Shown one piece after another: positions 1 to 7,794 of a DNA stretch of 62,833 nucleotides. Made by a program: the position numbers and the translations under genes. This DNA is from Sphingomonas sp. 32-62-10 (lineage in GTDB: Bacteria > Pseudomonadota > Alphaproteobacteria > Sphingomonadales > Sphingomonadaceae). The stretch is from contig NCEE01000026.1 of the NCBI GenBank assembly GCA_002280555.1, positions 1 to 62,833 of the forward strand, in the 5' to 3' direction. The notes under the pieces were generated by a model that saw nothing but the letters and a program-made list of their open reading frames with translations, was not told where the DNA came from and did no database searches. Numbering within the stretch: the first letter of the stretch is position 1; each line of letters starts with the position of its first letter.

Positions 1-416
1 AGCAGCGCAATCCAGGGACTTTTTCTTATCATGGGCCATTTAAAGCCCCCATTTCCTTCAGCTGTCGAGAGTGGGGCCAAGTGTTCAGTCATCGGCGTTT
101 ACTCAAGCCTATCGGCGATATCCCGCCCGCAGAAGCCGAGCGACATTACTAATCCATGGTGGATGACCTTCCCATGGTCGCGCAGCGTAAATCATCTAGC
201 CTCCCGCGACTGCGGCGCGGTTCCCGCGATCGGCATCTCGTCATGCCTGTTTCTCGCCCGATTTTTCGAAAATTCCCTGTTTTTTTGCCACATAACAGGG
301 AAAAGCAGTGACGGGTTAGCGACGCACTGCCCGGGTCAGCATCTCTCAAGCCAGGCGCTAGAAATACCAAATATTTCAAGTCAATTGGACTGAGGCAGAC
401 CGCCGAAATCGCTTGG
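1..416. other. Intergenic / window edge, no gene recognised
   Basis: I see no convincing gene here. The short open frames on both strands have no clear ribosome-binding site and no recognisable protein content. One structural item is present: a stem-loop with arms CCCTGTT (275-281) and AACAGGG (294-300). A T-rich tract lies in its loop rather than after it, so it is not a standard terminator for the minus-strand gene that ends at 417. Confidence 0.5.
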
Positions 417-2084
417 CTATCGACCTCGTTCCCAAACGTGCACGAAAGCTCGCCATTTGACGCGGATCGGTTGCCGTTCGTCGGACATCGTATCGACAAA
501 CTCGGCAAGGCGCTGCGATTTGGCGGCAATGTAAAAAGTGAAGAAAGTCATCGGAACGAGGGCAGCTACGAAATAGAGCGATTTTTGAACGAACGACACC
601 TGGGTCAAATCGATCAGGTTCATGCCCAGAAAACCAGTCACCAAGGTACCAATCAAGCCAAAAAAAGTAACGACCGTCAGCCGAACAACCGTGTTGGCCT
701 GCTTTCGCAAACCGTCGCTGTCGAGATAGCTGATCATATCGAGTACTTCTTCGCGCACGTCGACAAACAGCCGCTCAGTGCCGAGATGGTGTGTCCATAG
801 CTTAAACAGGTCTTGTGCCGGACGCTGATTGGAAACCTCTTGGAACCAATATCGGTGGGTAAATCGTAGAAAATTTACGTGGCACAACCGACTTTCACGT
901 TTGAAGCGCTTTACCGTTGTGGCGGAGTAATTTTGCAATTGGCTCATGGCCGTTGCGAGCCGATCCCTTACGATCAGGAGGGCTGCCTTGTGGAAATGGG
1001 CGATCAGCCCAAGCAGAAAATATTGGTGTCGGAACTGCGAAAGGATGCCCGTTTCTGCGTTGGTAAAGTGCGGATTATCGGCCTCGCCGACCATGATGAA
1101 GGCGCGCCCTGAACAAATCATGCGCGTCGCCGTCTGATCATGCCCGCGTTGCCCATCCCAGAACCGATCATAGCAATGCCGCGCTTCGAACCCTTCAAGA
1201 AACCCCGCCGCAAAGGGGGCAAGCCCCTTTGGCCCAGGCCGTGCCGCCAGCCCGAGCCGCATCCAGTCATCCCGACCGATGCGATAAGGATCATCGACGG
1301 CGAGATAAGCCAGCATCGGGATACGATGGTGTTCCAACTGCCGATACAGGATTGGCCCATGTTCGCTGCCATGATGCGGCATCAGCGGCTGAAGCAGGAA
1401 CGACCAATGGTCGGCCACGCGCGGCGACAAATGATTGCTGACGAAATCGAGATAACGCTCCCTTTGGTGATAATCCGATGTCGCAAGGACGGCACCCTCA
1501 TGGGACCGGAGTTGGACACTGGCGCAGCAAGATGATCCATTGCCATTGGCATCCCATGAGTTTGGATAGGCGCGTCCAAAGCGGAACATTATTTCCTGGA
1601 CCTGTTCAAGTGACAGGTCACTGCCATCGATCTCGACCGCCAGCACCGCCAAGTCGACATCATAAAAGAAATAGAGTTCAATCCGCTCGACATTCAGAGT
1701 CAGTGTTGGATCACCCTTGCGAAGAACCAGATCGATCGTCGCGACATCGCACCGCCGAAAGGTGCGTATCGGACGGTCTGACTGCGCCTTTGCTCGATCC
1801 GCCGCTTGGCCTTCACCATAGAGGAAGTGCTGCACGTCAGGTGTGAAGGCGACGAACTCCGCATACCGCCGTTCTCGGAGGTCGACAGAACTTTCAGCAT
1901 CATCATCGACGACCTCCTGCCACGCCGTATCCAGCGACAACAGGCGCTCCCAATAAGCAGTGGCGGTGATTTTTCCTTCCTGCGGTGTCAGCTGCAATGG
2001 CCAGACAAGGATTTGCCGAAATTGCCGGACCAGAATCTCAGTGGCGCAATCACCCTGCCCCTGGCCTTGCTGATTGATCATCAT
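417..2084 (-). CDS. CorA-like divalent cation (Mg2+) transporter family protein
   Basis: Probable inner-membrane divalent-cation channel of the CorA superfamily. The C-terminus has the family layout: a long helix, a first membrane segment (about residues 467-488) ending in the signature GMN tripeptide (487-489, context FLGMN), a short periplasmic loop, a second membrane segment (about 503-523) and a basic cytoplasmic tail. GMN forms the pore entrance in CorA. The protein has 555 residues, far longer than classical CorA (about 316), so the N-terminal cytoplasmic part of over 400 residues is expanded and I do not recognise extra domains in it. The start is a double ATG at 2084 preceded by a G-rich run. 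It is divergent from the K+ channel that follows. A general CorA-like role is likely; the ion is unproven. Confidence 0.7.
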   Translation of the reverse strand: MMINQQGQGQGDCATEILVRQFRQILVWPLQLTPQEGKITATAYWERLLSLDTAWQEVVDDDAESSVDLRERRYAEFVAFTPDVQHFLYGEGQAADRAKAQSDRPIRTFRRCDVATIDLVLRKGDPTLTLNVERIELYFFYDVDLAVLAVEIDGSDLSLEQVQEIMFRFGRAYPNSWDANGNGSSCCASVQLRSHEGAVLATSDYHQRERYLDFVSNHLSPRVADHWSFLLQPLMPHHGSEHGPILYRQLEHHRIPMLAYLAVDDPYRIGRDDWMRLGLAARPGPKGLAPFAAGFLEGFEARHCYDRFWDGQRGHDQTATRMICSGRAFIMVGEADNPHFTNAETGILSQFRHQYFLLGLIAHFHKAALLIVRDRLATAMSQLQNYSATTVKRFKRESRLCHVNFLRFTHRYWFQEVSNQRPAQDLFKLWTHHLGTERLFVDVREEVLDMISYLDSDGLRKQANTVVRLTVVTFFGLIGTLVTGFLGMNLIDLTQVSFVQKSLYFVAALVPMTFFTFYIAAKSQRLAEFVDTMSDERQPIRVKWRAFVHVWERGR

Positions 2085-2223
2085 TTACCCCCCCAGGTCA
2101 GATCGCGTCACAATCACACGGTCATTTTGATAGAGCAACACCGGGCGCACGCCCTTTCTGATCGGCATTTCAGCGGTCAACCCAGTGCGAGAGTTTATTA
2201 GCTTGCACTGTGCGGGCGAATCC

Positions 2224-3351
2224 ATGTTGATGCAGAAAGGAACGAAGGGGGCTTCGTTGGATATGCCAACAGGATCGACATTCAAGGAGCGCCTTGCCGA
2301 GCTTGCCGCTCATCCGCGCCTTGAGCGTCCTTTGGTGTTGGTCGGTATCGCGGTTATGGTTGTGGGGACACTGCCTGAAATGTCGGCGACCTATGCGCTG
2401 GTTCTTACAGGCTCTTGCCTATCGATTGCCGCCGCTTTCGCCATTCTTTACGCGGTCCGCATCTGGAGCTCGGAACACCGAGCGATGGCAGCGCGCTCGC
2501 CAGCCGCTATTGTCGATCTGCTTGCGGCCGCCCCCATCCCGCTGGCGTTGGCGGTTGGTGCATCAGCCGCCGATGCCCGGCTTTTGGGGATTCTCTGGGC
2601 GCTCAAGTTGATCCGGCAAAACCCCGCATTTGCCCTCGTCTTGCGGGTGTTGCGCAGCGAACGCCAGCCGCTGCTGAGTGTCGCTACTGCCTTTCTGGTG
2701 ATTACGCTGTTCGCGTCCACGCTTGCCTATCTCGCAGAACGCCAAGCGCAACCCGAAGCGTTTAGCAGCATTCCTGCTGCGCTGTGGTGGACGGTGACCA
2801 CGATTACCACGACCGGCTATGGCGACAAAACCCCGATCTCCTTCTTCGGTCGCGTGGTCGGTGGATCGGTCATGATCGCGGGCATCGGATTATTCGCGCT
2901 GTGGGCAGGCATATTGGCAAGCAGCTTTTCTGCCGAATTGAAGCGCCGCGATTTCCTCGAAAGCTGGGATGTTGTTGTTCGACTGCCGCTGTTTCGCGGA
3001 TTGGGGTCGGCGGCCCTCGCCGAGATTGCTCGGCTGCTAAAGGTTGAAAATTTCGCCCCTGACACGCCGATTGTTCGTGCTGGTCAACCGGGCGACAGCA
3101 TGTACTTCATCGCCGAGGGAGAGGTTGCGGTGGTCGTCGGCGATCAGCGAATCCCGCTAAAGGCAGGACAGTTTTTTGGCGAAGCGGCGCTTATCGCCAG
3201 CGCGCCGCGGAATGCGACCGTGGTCGCCGCCGGGCGTGCCCGGCTCTTACGCCTTGATGTCGTGGAGTTTCGCGACCTTGCTTCACGACTCCCGGAATTG
3301 CTCGCCATTATCCATTCAGAAGATTCGCGGCGCAAACCTGGCGAGGATTGA
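2224..3351 (+). CDS. Cyclic-nucleotide-gated potassium channel (MloK1-like)
   Basis: Inner-membrane K+ channel with a C-terminal cyclic-nucleotide-binding domain. It has several hydrophobic segments, then a pore loop with the K+ selectivity filter TTGYGD (residues 196-201), an inner helix (MIAGIGLFALWAGIL) and a CNB domain over about the last 110 residues. The phosphate-binding-cassette region reads GQFFGEAALI...PRNATV, with the Arg that contacts the cyclic phosphate. Length (375) and order closely match MloK1 of Mesorhizobium (355). Start choice is uncertain: GTG 2185, ATG 2224 and ATG 2263 are all in frame, and the transmembrane region begins after all of them. The gene sits just outside the left border of the tRNA-Ala island. 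Confidence 0.85.
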   Translation: MLMQKGTKGASLDMPTGSTFKERLAELAAHPRLERPLVLVGIAVMVVGTLPEMSATYALVLTGSCLSIAAAFAILYAVRIWSSEHRAMAARSPAAIVDLLAAAPIPLALAVGASAADARLLGILWALKLIRQNPAFALVLRVLRSERQPLLSVATAFLVITLFASTLAYLAERQAQPEAFSSIPAALWWTVTTITTTGYGDKTPISFFGRVVGGSVMIAGIGLFALWAGILASSFSAELKRRDFLESWDVVVRLPLFRGLGSAALAEIARLLKVENFAPDTPIVRAGQPGDSMYFIAEGEVAVVVGDQRIPLKAGQFFGEAALIASAPRNATVVAAGRARLLRLDVVEFRDLASRLPELLAIIHSEDSRRKPGED

Positions 3352-3410
3352 CGACAGTTTGAGCGATGGGCGCGCGCGCCAACATCGACTCTCTCGTCGC
3401 GTCACTCATC

Positions 3411-3468
3411 AAAAAAATGGTGGAGCCGTGGGGGATCGAACCCCAGACCTCTGCAATGCCATCGCAGC
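3411..3468. repeat. attL: orphan 3' fragment of tRNA-Ala
   Basis: Identical over 58 bp to 15970-16027. It holds seven A residues followed by the complement of the tRNA 3' end: CCA, acceptor 3' strand, T-arm and anticodon arm. The D-arm and the 5' acceptor strand are missing, so this copy cannot be a functional tRNA. It marks the left junction of the island. Confidence 0.88.
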
Positions 3469-3544
3469 AAAAACTCAAGAAATGGCCCAAATACGTGGGT
3501 TTTAGATAGGCAAAACAGCTAATTCAGAGCGATTGGGAGCAATT

Positions 3545-3565
3545 TGCGATACCAGTGCGATACCA
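3545..3565 (+). repeat. Putative integrase arm-type site, left (tandem TGCGATACCAG)
   Basis: The 11-bp unit TGCGATACCAG is followed at once by TGCGATACCA. The same 21 bp occur perfectly at 15886-15906, just inside the right att core. The sites lie 77 bp (left) and 63 bp (right) from the att cores, both inside the island, as expected of arm-type binding sites of a tyrosine integrase. The function is inferred. Confidence 0.5.
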
Positions 3566-3877
3566 GATGGGCTGTCAGCGCTTTTCATCAAGCTCATGCT
3601 CCCGGTGCCGATCGACCGCTTTTGCTGCCGTCACGAGGCTCACGGTTTCGCAGCTAGCAGCAATGTATAGCGGAAAATGACCTAGCGGCCATCATAGCAC
3701 CAATGTGCCGAAGCGGACGTTTGTTATGAACTCGGCACCGTGGCAGCTGTCGAATCAGTTGTTACCGTTCGCCCGCGCGGCCTCAAACGTCCGCTCCTGC
3801 CAAAAACCGACATTCGCTCGTTGAGCAGCAACCAGATAGCACTGAGCTCTAATCTCTTCCATTCAAATGCTCAGCAC

Positions 3878-4011
3878 CTGTTCGCCGCATCCAAACAATT
3901 TCATTAGACGGGTCGGTACCGCGGTCGAACGCCGGTCCTCGACATTGCGCAGCGAGAGCGGAAACCGGACGTCCATAATCACGACCAGACGGATTACCTC
4001 CGGCGATGAGT
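3878..4011. repeat. Diverged direct repeat, copy 1
   Basis: Alignable end to end with 7509-7644 in the same orientation, by eye roughly 70% identical with few indels. On the minus strand both copies keep an open frame with shared residues (EVIRLV, FPL, RNV). This suggests a remnant of a coding sequence, possibly membrane-protein-like. The two copies bracket the NfrA/NfrB pair. Confidence 0.55.
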
Positions 4012-4208
4012 GGAAACAGCGAAATGGGCTAGGTGGCGGCGCTTTTGATTTGCGTCTCATCCCGTTCGCTATCATCAGCCCCGTTGGTCACACAGTGCCC
4101 CGTTGTGAGCGTGCTTTCGCCGCGCGTGATCTCGGTCGCTGCCGCTCGGCACGCTAGTTAATCCGTCGATCCTGCCTTATTGGTCGTTCGGGATTTGGGG
4201 GGAATGCA

Positions 4209-5030
4209 ATGCGAATCCAGACGTCGTCGGCCATACTCGCCAGCCTCGCCAGCCAAGCCGTTGCGCACGACATGGGTCAGGCTGACGCGCGGCCGACGAA
4301 AGCCATTGCTCTGGCGACATCGGCGACGCGAATCCTTGACTTGGGCGAACCAGCCACGCCTCCTAAAGTCGGCGTCGAGCTCACGCCGTCGCCCGCAGCG
4401 GAATATCACGACGATTGGAGCGCCTCTGCATGGGTCTTCCTTCGGGAAGGCAGAGGTCTCAGCGCAACCCCGTTCGCGGGGCAACTCGGTGGCGCGCAAG
4501 CCGGTATCCGAGTCGTCCGCGTGCTCGATCGGCGCGCTGGAATCGGCGCTGTCGCTCGCCTGGCGACACCGCTTCGTGGCCGCGGCGCCGAATTCTCGGT
4601 TGGGGCCGAATGGCGCCTTCGCAAAGCGCCGATCCGCTTTGTTATCGAGGAGCGGATCGGGATTGATGGCATCAAGTCAGGGCCTGGCGTCGGCGTCATC
4701 GTCGGCGATACGCGTCTGTTTGGCGGCAACATCAGGCTCGATTATTATGGCCAGGCAGGTGCCTTGCACCGCGACCGCTTCGAACCCTATGCCGATGGCG
4801 CGGTCCGCGTGGCCCACCACCTGACGCGCGACGGCGGGCTCGACATCGGGCTCGGCGCTTGGGGCGCGGCGCAGCGCGGCGTCGAGCGAGTCGACCTCGG
4901 GCCATCGTTAGGCTTGATTCTCCCGGTGGATCGGCAGCGCTTTCGGATCACGGTGGATTGGCGCCAGCGGATCTTTGGCAATGCGCTACCCGGTTCGGGT
5001 GCCGTCGTCACGCTCGGCGCTGACCTCTGA
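4209..5030 (+). CDS. NfrA C-terminal-like outer-membrane protein, N-terminally truncated
   Basis: A 273-residue protein rich in alternating hydrophobic/polar stretches and Gly, ending in a short beta-strand-like segment (VVTLGADL) typical of outer-membrane barrels. The body (a long GGAQAGIR... region, an EWRLR/EER strand pair, a GAWGAAQ-GV-RVDLGPS block, and a final WRQRIFGNALPGSG) resembles the C-terminal domain that follows TPR repeats in NfrA, the outer-membrane partner of NfrB. Full NfrA proteins are several times longer, and the TPR region is absent. The first 20 residues could serve as a weak signal peptide. The start ATG follows a G-rich run. It converges on the NfrB-like gene with 28 bp between stops, whereas nfrB and nfrA are normally in the same direction. 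It is either a truncated remnant or a stand-alone barrel. Confidence 0.5.
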   Translation: MRIQTSSAILASLASQAVAHDMGQADARPTKAIALATSATRILDLGEPATPPKVGVELTPSPAAEYHDDWSASAWVFLREGRGLSATPFAGQLGGAQAGIRVVRVLDRRAGIGAVARLATPLRGRGAEFSVGAEWRLRKAPIRFVIEERIGIDGIKSGPGVGVIVGDTRLFGGNIRLDYYGQAGALHRDRFEPYADGAVRVAHHLTRDGGLDIGLGAWGAAQRGVERVDLGPSLGLILPVDRQRFRITVDWRQRIFGNALPGSGAVVTLGADL

Positions 5031-5058
5031 CAGCGCCGAGCAAGCCCCCAACCTGATT

Positions 5059-7233
5059 TCATCCGACGGGCAACGGGCGCTGTGGCATGGTTTCGCCCAA
5101 CCGCTCGCTCGTTACCAGCCTGGGCATTGTGGCTTCGATAGCTGGTGCCCAGTTCGAAAAATCCTGCGATGCCTGACGAAGGCTTAGCGGCGGGATCGAA
5201 CGCTCGACCCCCAACAGCGCTTCGACATCGACCTTGCGCCGCTTGGATTTCAGCCAGATTTTTCGAATGCGGTGGTGATCGATCAGGCCGCGCTCGACCA
5301 ACAGGTCGCGAAAGCGTCGATAGTCTGCGCGCAGGCGTCGGCGGATGTCGCGCGATAGTTCGCCGTCGGAGTCGTCATGGCCGACCCATATACTGATTGC
5401 CCGTTCGAGCGCTGCATCCTCGCGAGAACCGGCGAAGCGAATTGCATAGGCAATTTCACTGAGCGGTGCGTAGGCGAACAGCGCATCGGCGATCCCCGCA
5501 CGCCGGACAAGGCGGTTCAGCCTGCGGCGATCGGCGCAGCTCAGCTCTTCCCCCATCAAAATCACCGGGCGGTCACTGGCCTCCACGCAAATGACAGCGT
5601 AACGCGCGCAGTCTTCGCGCGACAGCCGGGCGAACAACGTGTCATTGAGGGCAGCGTCAAGGCGACGCATCGGCAGACGGTTGCGCTCGGCAAGCGCCTC
5701 GGCGATCTGCGCGCCGGTGCACAATTCGAGGTCTTGAAGGGCTAGACCGAGCGGCCTGTGAAAGCTGTGCGCATAAGCGCGAACCCGCTTCACGGCATCG
5801 GCCGATAGCAATCCATTGTGGTGCAGGATATCGGTGAGAAGTGGCCGCTGCCGCATGAGCAATGCCGCGCTCGGGAATTGGTGATCGGTTTTGTCCCAGC
5901 TCACCGCCCGCTGCCGCAATTGCACGCCAAGGTGCCGCTTGAAGGCCCGGAACAGCGAATGATAGCTGACGAAATTCCCTACCACCGCGCGCACCGGCGA
6001 CAGCAGCGCGGCAGAAACGCCGTGGGTGCGGCCAGTGAAGAAGGCCCGTTGCGCCAACCGACTGGCGAGAAGGCAGAGATTCGCACTGAGGACCGCCCAA
6101 ACCCACGCCGCCTCGATCAGCGGCGGCAGCGTATCGAAGAGTCCCAGCAGCACGGCAGAAACATAGGTGATCAACAGCAGCGCCACCAACAAATAGGCCA
6201 CCATGACAGCGACCGCAGCGATAATGATCTTGCGATCGCGGAACAGAAAATAGCGGTTCCACAGGCTGCCATACCAGCCGAGCGATCGCCAGGCCGCAAA
6301 GACGATACCATAGACCCACCGCGTTTTCTGTCGCACCGACAAGGAGTATTGATCGGGAAATAGCTCCCGCGTCGAAACGATTTCGCCGGATTTCATCCGA
6401 AAGCGTACGAACATGCTTCTGAGGCCCAGCATATTGAGCCGGTGCGAGATTTCATAATCCTCGGTAAGGCTGGCGGCATCGAAGACGGCGCCTTGTTCAG
6501 CCAGCGCGTCGATCGCCTCGATCGTGAAAGCTGTGGCAACGCCGGCCGAGGGGACCTGCTTGTTTACGCGTGATCGAACCCAGAGATCCTTGCAGTGCAG
6601 CTCGGCAAATTCATCCATGTAGATGCCCGCGACGATGCGGTTGAGCGGCCGATTGATCGAAAAGACCGGCAACTGAACCAATGGCGCGAATTCCGTGTAC
6701 CAGTTCATCAGCCGCAGTGAAAACGGATGCACGACGTCCTCGGCATCGTGCAGCACGAAGAACGCAAATGGCTTTCCCGTCTGTTCGGCGTGGGCGAGCG
6801 CGGCATCCTTCAGCTGGTTCAGGGCATCGGCCTTCGACGTGGGGCCCGGCCGTTCGAGAATGACTGGCTGCACCTGACGGAAATTGCCCATCGCGCTTCG
6901 GACTTGTTGTTCGGTCGCTGGATCATTTGGATAAACAGCGACGAAAACCCGGTAGTTTGAATAGTCGATGGTGCCGCAATAGCGCCGGAGCATGGCGGCG
7001 ATAACGGCTGACTCGTCCCAGGCCGGAAGCAATATCGCTGCCCAGCGCTCGGGCTTGCGTCCGATCATTTCTTCAGAAGGTGCCGGATCGCGGCGCGCCA
7101 GCCTGAGGATCAGGTGCGTGATATCAAGGAATGCGTCATCGAGACCGCTGATGAAAATCACAACCGCAGCAATCGTTATTCCGATGCCGAGCATTACCCA
7201 AATCTGGACGAGAACGATTTCAGCGACAGCCAT
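5059..7233 (-). CDS. NfrB-like family 2 glycosyltransferase with c-di-GMP-binding MshEN-type domain
   Basis: Inner-membrane processive glycosyltransferase. Residues 7-30 form a membrane anchor. A GT2 domain follows with the expected motifs: DAED (163-166), TED (257-259) and QKTRW (302-306, the QxxRW signature). Two or more further membrane segments lie at about 335-362 and 374-392. From about 463 a GspE/MshE N-terminal-type domain begins (RPLGLALQDLELCTGAQIAEAL). In E. coli NfrB this domain type binds c-di-GMP and switches on synthesis of the glycan used as phage N4 receptor. I chose ATG 7233 because the membrane helix begins right after it; the upstream in-frame ATG at 7347 has no ribosome-binding site. 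The substrate sugar cannot be told from sequence. Confidence 0.82.
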   Translation of the reverse strand: MAVAEIVLVQIWVMLGIGITIAAVVIFISGLDDAFLDITHLILRLARRDPAPSEEMIGRKPERWAAILLPAWDESAVIAAMLRRYCGTIDYSNYRVFVAVYPNDPATEQQVRSAMGNFRQVQPVILERPGPTSKADALNQLKDAALAHAEQTGKPFAFFVLHDAEDVVHPFSLRLMNWYTEFAPLVQLPVFSINRPLNRIVAGIYMDEFAELHCKDLWVRSRVNKQVPSAGVATAFTIEAIDALAEQGAVFDAASLTEDYEISHRLNMLGLRSMFVRFRMKSGEIVSTRELFPDQYSLSVRQKTRWVYGIVFAAWRSLGWYGSLWNRYFLFRDRKIIIAAVAVMVAYLLVALLLITYVSAVLLGLFDTLPPLIEAAWVWAVLSANLCLLASRLAQRAFFTGRTHGVSAALLSPVRAVVGNFVSYHSLFRAFKRHLGVQLRQRAVSWDKTDHQFPSAALLMRQRPLLTDILHHNGLLSADAVKRVRAYAHSFHRPLGLALQDLELCTGAQIAEALAERNRLPMRRLDAALNDTLFARLSREDCARYAVICVEASDRPVILMGEELSCADRRRLNRLVRRAGIADALFAYAPLSEIAYAIRFAGSREDAALERAISIWVGHDDSDGELSRDIRRRLRADYRRFRDLLVERGLIDHHRIRKIWLKSKRRKVDVEALLGVERSIPPLSLRQASQDFSNWAPAIEATMPRLVTSERLGETMPQRPLPVG

Positions 7234-7794
7234 GATAGACCCCCACACCGGATGTGGGATGGTGATGGCAGCCTGCGCCTGAATGAGAGCTTTCAATTGA
7301 TCGTGTTTTTGTATCCGTTCGTCGCAACAGTCCCTCAGCTGGATCATGTTTGGCTTGATTAATGCAGAGTGAATACTCGCCTGCTGTATCCCGAGGTGGA
7401 TTGCGAATGGCTAGATTGGGCACCGCTTTTCGCTCAGGCCGATGGCGCAATACAGGTATCGACTTGATCGTTTGCCGCCCAATGTCGGCTACTAACATTG
7501 TCCCAACCCTGCTACGCCACATCCAAAGGGTTTCATGACAGCGGCCAGTACCGCGCCTGAACAACAGGTCCCCGACGTTTCGGAACAGCAGCGGAAACCC
7601 GACCAACACCATAATCACAAGCCGGATCACCTCGAGCGAATAGTTTAAATAGAAAAAGAGGGTGCGGGTTTCATCCTGGATCGGCGGATCATCTGCACGA
7701 GATGTTAACGCGCTGGGGCCCCTGTTACGTGGGTTTGAGCACGCCAATTGGCGATGTTCCGCCACCGTTTCTGCCAGGGTTGGTGCCTGAGCCA
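7234..7794. other. Intergenic region between NfrB-like and usher-like genes
   Basis: A stretch of 560 bp without a recognisable gene. It includes the second copy (7509-7644) of the diverged repeat and presumably the promoter of the NfrB-like gene, though I see no strong -35/-10 pair. A minus-strand frame runs through it into NfrB, but its content looks random apart from the repeat segment. Confidence 0.5.
7509..7644. repeat. Diverged direct repeat, copy 2
   Basis: Matches 3878-4011 in the same orientation. Its minus-strand frame reads EVIRLVIM-LVGFPLLFRNVGDLL, a hydrophobic stretch better preserved than in copy 1. It lies about 275 bp upstream of the NfrB-like start. Confidence 0.55.

Larger units (their letters stand above)
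3469..4208. other. Gene-free left end of the island
   Basis: I recognise no intact gene between attL and the NfrA-like gene. It contains the left 21-bp arm-type repeat (3545-3565) and a diverged copy (3878-4011) of a segment that recurs at 7509-7644. The remaining short frames look like decayed DNA. Confidence 0.5.

Noticed and set aside
275..300. CCCTGTT/AACAGGG stem-loop as terminator of the CorA-like gene
   Set aside because: It is about 120 bp after the stop and the T-rich tract is in the loop instead of after the stem.
31..393. Open frame of 120 codons on the plus strand at the window start
   Set aside because: No ribosome-binding site, biased composition and no recognisable protein content.
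3418..3468. A second tRNA-Ala gene
   Set aside because: Only the 3' 51 nt are present; D-arm and 5' acceptor strand are missing, so it is an att remnant.
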